From: DATHSN01 sp035464115
Lineage (GTDB): Bacteria > Actinomycetota > Acidimicrobiia > Acidimicrobiales > SKKL01
Assembly (NCBI GenBank): GCA_035464115.1
Contig: DATHSN010000405.1
Coordinates: forward strand, 1-16,482
Direction: 5' to 3'
DNA: 16,482 bases
Shown here in pieces: positions 12,769-16,482 of this stretch (the first letter of the stretch is position 1; each line of letters begins with the position of its first letter). The notes under the pieces were generated by a model. The model saw only the letters and a program-made list of their open reading frames with translations, had not been told where the DNA came from and searched no databases. A program made the position numbers and the translations under genes.

Positions 12769-15297
12769 TCAGGCGCCGGCGGTGCCGACGGGGACGGGGG
12801 TGGTGATCGACTCGGTGGACCCGACCGGTGCGTCGTCGGGGAGCGTCGGCGCCACCGCGGCGACGAGCGCGGCGACGTCGACCACCTCGGCCACCCGGTC
12901 GCCGAGCGACACCGAGCCGACGACACCGGGGCGGTCGCGGCCGCCGATGCCGTCGTGGGCGGCGAGCGGGGCGGCGACCACGTCGCGGACCTCGTCGACG
13001 ACGAGGCCGATGCTGTGGTGCGCGGCCTCGCTCGTGACGACGACCCGGTGGAAGGGACGGTCGACCACGTGGGCCAGCGGCTCGACGCCGAGCACGCGGT
13101 GCAGCCGCACGAGCGGGAGGAGCCGCCCGCGGTAGCGCACCACCTCGTGCGCGCCGACCTGCTCCACGTCGTCGCGGCGGACCTTCTCGAGGCGCTCGAT
13201 GGCGTCCATGTCGAGGGCGGCGCGCGCCGACCCGACGAGCGCGGTGAGGTAGCGGCGACAGTCGTGGTCGACCACCTCGTCGGCCTCCACCTCGGCGTCG
13301 TCGACGTCGGTCGAGGCGATGCCGGCGTCGCGCGCCAGCCCGCCGACATCGAGGATCAGCGTGGCCCGACCGTCACCGGTGATGGTCCCGCCGCCGAACA
13401 CGTGGGCGTGGTCGACCTCCTCGCCCAGCGGGTGCACCACGATCTCCTCGGCGGCGGCGACCCGGTCGACGACGATCCCGAAGACCCGGTCGCCGCTGCG
13501 GACCACCACGACCGTGGGGGCCACACGGCGGTGCGGGGGGAGACCGAGCGCCTCGCCGAGGTCGACCAGCGGCAGGAGCCGGCGCCGCAGCCGCAGCACC
13601 GGAGCGTCGTGGACCCGCTCGATCGACGCTTGGAGGCGATCGCCCGAGAGCCGCACCAGCTCGCGCACGTCGGTCTGCGGCAGGGCGAACCGTCGGTCGC
13701 CGACCAGCACCATCAGCGCCGGCAGGATGGCGAGGGTCAGCGGGATCGCCATGCGGAACGTCGTGCCCGAGCCCGGGATCGACCGGACCTCGAGGGTGCC
13801 GCGCACCGCCTCGACGCTGGACTTCACCACGTCCATGCCCACGCCGCGGCCCGAGATGTTGGTCACCTGCTCCGCGGTCGAGAACCCGGGCAGGAACACG
13901 AGGTTGGCCAGCTCGTGGTCGCTCATGGCGTCGAGCGTCTCGGCGGGGAGCAGCTCGCGCTCGCGCGCCCGGCGGCGCACGCGGTCGACAGCGATCCCGG
14001 CGCCGTCGTCGGCGACCTCGATGATCACCTGGCCGCCCTCCTGGCGGGCGCGCAGGCGCATGACGCCCTGGCGGGGCTTGCCGGCGGCCTCGCGGGCATC
14101 GGGGAGCTCGACACCGTGGTCGACGGCGTTGCGGACCAGGTGGACGAGGGGGTCCTTGATCGCCTCGACCAGGGCGCGGTCGACCTCGATCGACTCGCCC
14201 TCCATCTCCACCCGGATGTCCTTGCCGAGCGTGGTGGCCAGGTCTCGCACGACCCGCGGCAGCTGCTTCCACGCGGTCCCCACCGGTTGCATGCGGGTCC
14301 GCAGGACCTGCTCCTGGAGATCGGAGGTGAGGTGCGACAGGGTCTGCGCCCGCCGGATGGCGTCGCGGTCGGCCTGGTCGGGGATCGACTGGACGATCTG
14401 GTTGCGGGCCAGCACCAGGCCACCGACGAGCGTCACGATCCGGTCGAGGAGCCGGACGTCGACGCGGACGGTGCTGTCGGCCGCCGCCGCCAGCGGCGTG
14501 CTCGGCCCCGGGGCGGTCGGGGCGGGGGTCGGCGCGCTCGGCGCGGCCGGGGTCGCGGTGGCCTCGGGGGCGTCGACCATGCGGCTCTGCAGCACCAGCG
14601 CGTCGGCCACCTCGGGGAAGGTGAGCATCCCCAGGTCGAGCAGGACCTCGCCGAGCTGCCGGCCGGTGGCGTGGGCCACGCCGAGGGCGTGGTCGAGCTG
14701 GTCGGCCGAGAGCACCTCCTGCTCCACGAGGATCTGCCCCAGCAGCAACCGGGGCCGGTTGGTGGGGATGGGCGCGGGCCGACGCCGCCGTCCCTTCGTC
14801 GCGGGCGCGCGCGTCGCCGGTCCCGGCTCGCGGGGTGCGGGTCCGTCCGGGGCGGGGGCGGGGGTGGTGCTCGCCGGGGCGACGGCCGGTTCGGGCGGGA
14901 CGCCGTCGCGCAGCCGTTCGAGCTCGCTGCGCAGGGCGCCGTGGGTGTCGGGGCCCTCGTCGCCGCTGCCCTGGACGGCGTCGAGGATCGAGCGGATGGC
15001 GTCGACCAGCCCGAGCAGCGCGGTCGCGACCTCGGTGGTCACCGCCAGCTCGCCGTCGCGGAGCCGCACGAGGAGGCTCTCGCCCACGTGGGCCGTCGTC
15101 TCCAGCACGTCGAGACCGAGGAAGCCCGACGAGCCCTTGATGGTGTGGACCGTGCGGAAGACGCGCGTCAGCGCCTCGGTGTCGCCCGGGTCGCGCTCGA
15201 GGGCCAGCAGGTCGGCGTCGAGGGCGTCGAGCCCCTCGCGCGACTCGAGGAGGAACTCGTCGCGGATCTCCTCCATGCCGTCGTCGAACGCACCCAT
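12769..15297 (-). CDS. cheA: Chemotaxis histidine kinase CheA with MshEN-like insert and two CheW domains
   Basis: An 842-residue cytoplasmic CheA. The HPt domain (about 1-108) has the phosphorylated H51 in VHTIKGSSGF. After a Pro/Ala/Arg-rich linker, residues 185-237 form two 24-residue repeats separated by exactly five residues, as in MshEN domains of type II secretion/pilus ATPases; this is where the CheY-binding P2 domain would be. A second Pro/Ala linker (240-273) leads to the dimerisation domain (276-340, RVDVRLLDRIVTLVGGLVLARN). The kinase domain follows with N-box HLVRNAVDHGVE (386-397), DDGAGI (430-435), GFSTA (471-475) and GRGVGMD (483-489). A first CheW-like domain (about 524-660) is followed by a second (about 678-818), so the adaptor function may be built in. 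All kinase motifs are intact. The ATG at 15297 is about 35 bp downstream of a predicted FliA promoter start; the chemoreceptor gene follows after 34 bp. Confidence 0.95.
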   Translation of the reverse strand: MGAFDDGMEEIRDEFLLESREGLDALDADLLALERDPGDTEALTRVFRTVHTIKGSSGFLGLDVLETTAHVGESLLVRLRDGELAVTTEVATALLGLVDAIRSILDAVQGSGDEGPDTHGALRSELERLRDGVPPEPAVAPASTTPAPAPDGPAPREPGPATRAPATKGRRRRPAPIPTNRPRLLLGQILVEQEVLSADQLDHALGVAHATGRQLGEVLLDLGMLTFPEVADALVLQSRMVDAPEATATPAAPSAPTPAPTAPGPSTPLAAAADSTVRVDVRLLDRIVTLVGGLVLARNQIVQSIPDQADRDAIRRAQTLSHLTSDLQEQVLRTRMQPVGTAWKQLPRVVRDLATTLGKDIRVEMEGESIEVDRALVEAIKDPLVHLVRNAVDHGVELPDAREAAGKPRQGVMRLRARQEGGQVIIEVADDGAGIAVDRVRRRARERELLPAETLDAMSDHELANLVFLPGFSTAEQVTNISGRGVGMDVVKSSVEAVRGTLEVRSIPGSGTTFRMAIPLTLAILPALMVLVGDRRFALPQTDVRELVRLSGDRLQASIERVHDAPVLRLRRRLLPLVDLGEALGLPPHRRVAPTVVVVRSGDRVFGIVVDRVAAAEEIVVHPLGEEVDHAHVFGGGTITGDGRATLILDVGGLARDAGIASTDVDDAEVEADEVVDHDCRRYLTALVGSARAALDMDAIERLEKVRRDDVEQVGAHEVVRYRGRLLPLVRLHRVLGVEPLAHVVDRPFHRVVVTSEAAHHSIGLVVDEVRDVVAAPLAAHDGIGGRDRPGVVGSVSLGDRVAEVVDVAALVAAVAPTLPDDAPVGSTESITTPVPVGTAGA

Positions 15298-15341
15298 CCT
15301 CGCCCTCGCCCCTCATCTCGCGCCGTCCAGCCCGTCGAAAC

Positions 15342-15367
15342 TTCGGCTGCGCGTGCGTCACGCTGAG
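15342..15367 (-). promoter_or_regulatory. FliA (sigma-28)-type promoter of cheA
   Basis: On the minus strand CTCA (15364-15367) is separated by 16 bases from GCCGAA (15342-15347). This fits the pattern CTCA-N15-17-GCCGAA reported, as I recall, for flagellar genes of Actinoplanes missouriensis, and GCCGA is shared with the wider FliA/WhiG -10 pattern. Transcription would start near 15335, leaving a leader of about 35-40 bases before the cheA ATG. A perfect 10-bp palindrome CGATCGATCG at 15397-15406, about 30 bp upstream of the -35 element, may be a regulator site but could be chance. Confidence 0.65.
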
Positions 15368-15416
15368 GAAATCGGACGCAGGCTCTCGACCACATCCGAT
15401 CGATCGAGACAGTGGT

Positions 15417-15463
15417 GCCACCGAGCGTGGCGACCAGGTCGGCCGTGGGAACCGACCGTGGTC
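15417..15463 (-). terminator. Tandem hairpins after the YhaN-like ATPase gene
   Basis: Reading the minus strand from the stop codon, an 11-bp stem with a single bulged base forms between 15452-15463 and 15432-15442. Directly after it lies a perfect 5-bp stem, GCCAC/GTGGC (15417-15421 with 15427-15431). The first arm includes two bases of the stop codon at 15462. No T-tract follows. The structures would insulate the cheA promoter from transcription of the upstream ATPase gene. Confidence 0.45.
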
Positions 15464-16482
15464 AGGTCCCGGCGCGACCGCCGTAGCGCGGGAGCTCGAC
15501 GACCCGCAGGTCGGGCCGCGCGGCGCGCAGCACCTCGACCGTGGCGGGCTGCGAGGTGAACAGCAGCAGCTGGTGGTCGTCGGCGAGATCGGCCAGCGCT
15601 CCGGCGAGGGCCCGGGTGCGCTCGGGGTCGAGGTTCACGAGCACGTCGTCCATGACCAGCGGCAGCGGGGTGTGCGACGCGAACTCGGCGGCCAGGCCGA
15701 ACCGCACGCACAGGTAGAGCAGCTCGGCCGTGCCCCGGCTGAGGTCGTCGGTGCGCAGGCTGGCGCCCGTGCGGTCGAGCGCCTGGATCTCGCGGTCGTG
15801 CAGCACCAGGCGGGGGTAGCGACCGTCGGTCACGCGGGCGAAGATCTGCTGGGCGCGGGCCACGACGGCCGGCTGACGCTCGCGCTCGTAGCGGGCGAGG
15901 GTGTCGGCCACCAGGGCGCGGGCCGCGGTGAGCGTCTGCCACTGGTCGACGAGCTCGGCCAGCGCGGCGCGGGCCACCTCGACGCGCTGGGCGGCCTCGG
16001 GCACCTGGGCCGACGACTCCACCCGCAGCAGGTCCTCGTGGGCGCCGTGGTGGCGTCGGATGGCGTCCTCGTGGTCGGCTCGGGCCGCGTCGAGCTCGGC
16101 GCGTCGACGCTCGACCGCGGCCTCCCAGGCCGCCGGGTCGCCCGCGACCAGCTCGGCGCGGAGCGCGTCGGTGGCCGGGCCCCGCCCGATGGCGGCGTCG
16201 ATCTCGGCGTCGACGGCGCGGATCTCGGCGTCGATGGTGATGCGACGGCGGTGCGCCTCGAGGGCCCCCGCCAGCTCGGCGTCGCCGGCGGCGCCGACCG
16301 CGTCGAGGACGGCGCGGTGGGCGGTGGTGGCCGCCGCGAGGCGCTCGTCGGCGCGGGCCCGACGCCGGGCGAGGTCGTCGCACGTGGCCTGGCGCTCGGC
16401 GCGGGCGCGACGCGCCGTCTCGTCGGCCCCGACCTGCTCGACCAGGGCGCGCACCGCGGCGTCGAGGGTGGCGGCGCCCGCC
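15462..16482 (-). CDS. YhaN/SbcC-like SMC-type ATPase, C-terminal part (truncated by window edge)
   Basis: About 339 residues of the C-terminus are visible; the frame is open through the edge, so the N-terminal Walker A part lies outside. The visible N-terminal half is a long Ala/Arg/Glu-rich coiled coil. Numbering from the GTG at 16454 (an internal codon, not the start), it is followed by the C-terminal ATPase lobe. This has ARVTDGRYPRLVLHD (206-220), the ABC-type signature LSRGTAELLYL (238-248), Walker B LVMDD (266-270) and D-loop VNLDPER (273-279), then LLLFTSQP. The LSxGTxxxLYL and DDVLVN combination points to the YhaN group of SMC-related AAA proteins. Its partner is often a SbcD/YhaO-like nuclease gene, which would lie beyond the edge. 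The likely role is DNA end processing or repair, by inference. It is separated from cheA by 164 bp and probably not in its operon. Confidence 0.87.
   Translation of the reverse strand, partial: AGAATLDAAVRALVEQVGADETARRARAERQATCDDLARRRARADERLAAATTAHRAVLDAVGAAGDAELAGALEAHRRRITIDAEIRAVDAEIDAAIGRGPATDALRAELVAGDPAAWEAAVERRRAELDAARADHEDAIRRHHGAHEDLLRVESSAQVPEAAQRVEVARAALAELVDQWQTLTAARALVADTLARYERERQPAVVARAQQIFARVTDGRYPRLVLHDREIQALDRTGASLRTDDLSRGTAELLYLCVRFGLAAEFASHTPLPLVMDDVLVNLDPERTRALAGALADLADDHQLLLFTSQPATVEVLRAARPDLRVVELPRYGGRAGT

Noticed and set aside
9366..12806. An 1146-codon plus-strand open frame antisense to the MFS and chemoreceptor genes
   Set aside because: The translation is His/Asp/Gly/Arg-rich with no domain pattern, while the opposite strand encodes complete conserved proteins.
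12550..15366. A 938-codon plus-strand open frame antisense to cheA
   Set aside because: The composition is typical of a GC-rich shadow frame and no motif is recognisable; cheA on the other strand has all kinase motifs.

Overview
The window is very GC-rich (by eye roughly 70-75%). It carries a typical actinobacterial accessory set: a lipid-anchored DUF4349 protein, a CYTH-CHAD protein, an NVLALNATIEAA-type chemoreceptor and several GTG starts. I infer a motile member of the Actinomycetota, possibly class Acidimicrobiia; nothing here fixes the genus. I see no tRNA, rRNA, CRISPR array, insertion sequence or phage gene. The DNA is densely coding, and no gene-free stretch exceeds about 165 bp.

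Layout. (1) 25-1596 (-): cytoplasmic GGDEF-EAL protein with a normal-looking cyclase half and a phosphodiesterase half that has lost catalytic residues. (2) 1731-3520 (+): D-lactate dehydrogenase (ldhA), whose stop codon overlaps the start of a crotonase-family gene. (3) 3533-6719 (-): CYTH-CHAD protein followed by an LldP-type lactate permease that converges on the crotonase gene. The dehydrogenase and permease together suggest local lactate metabolism. (4) 6819-8192 (+): DUF4349 lipoprotein, ended by a 21-bp hairpin. (5) 8283-9319 (+): azlC-azlD-like branched-chain amino acid exporter pair. (6) 9333-15297 (-): cheA, then a PAS-containing methyl-accepting chemotaxis protein, then an EntS/MFS_3-like exporter. 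(7) 15462-16482 (-): C-terminal part of a YhaN/SbcC-like ATPase that runs off the right edge.

The most notable region is the chemotaxis pair. cheA is preceded by CTCA-N16-GCCGAA, which fits the FliA (sigma-28) flagellar promoter pattern known from actinomycetes. This places cheA and the receptor in a flagellar regulon although no flagellar gene is in the window. CheA itself is unusual. Where the CheY-binding P2 domain normally lies, it has two 24-residue repeats separated by five residues, the architecture of the MshEN (type II secretion ATPase N-terminal) cyclic-di-GMP-binding fold, but with the RLG arginines replaced. It also ends in two CheW-like domains instead of one. With a GGDEF-EAL protein elsewhere in the window, a link between second messenger and chemotaxis is an attractive but unproven idea.

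A second recurring theme is termination. Both convergent gene pairs (crotonase/lldP and azlD/MFS) are separated by only 12-13 bp, and in each the two stop codons lie in opposite arms of one hairpin.
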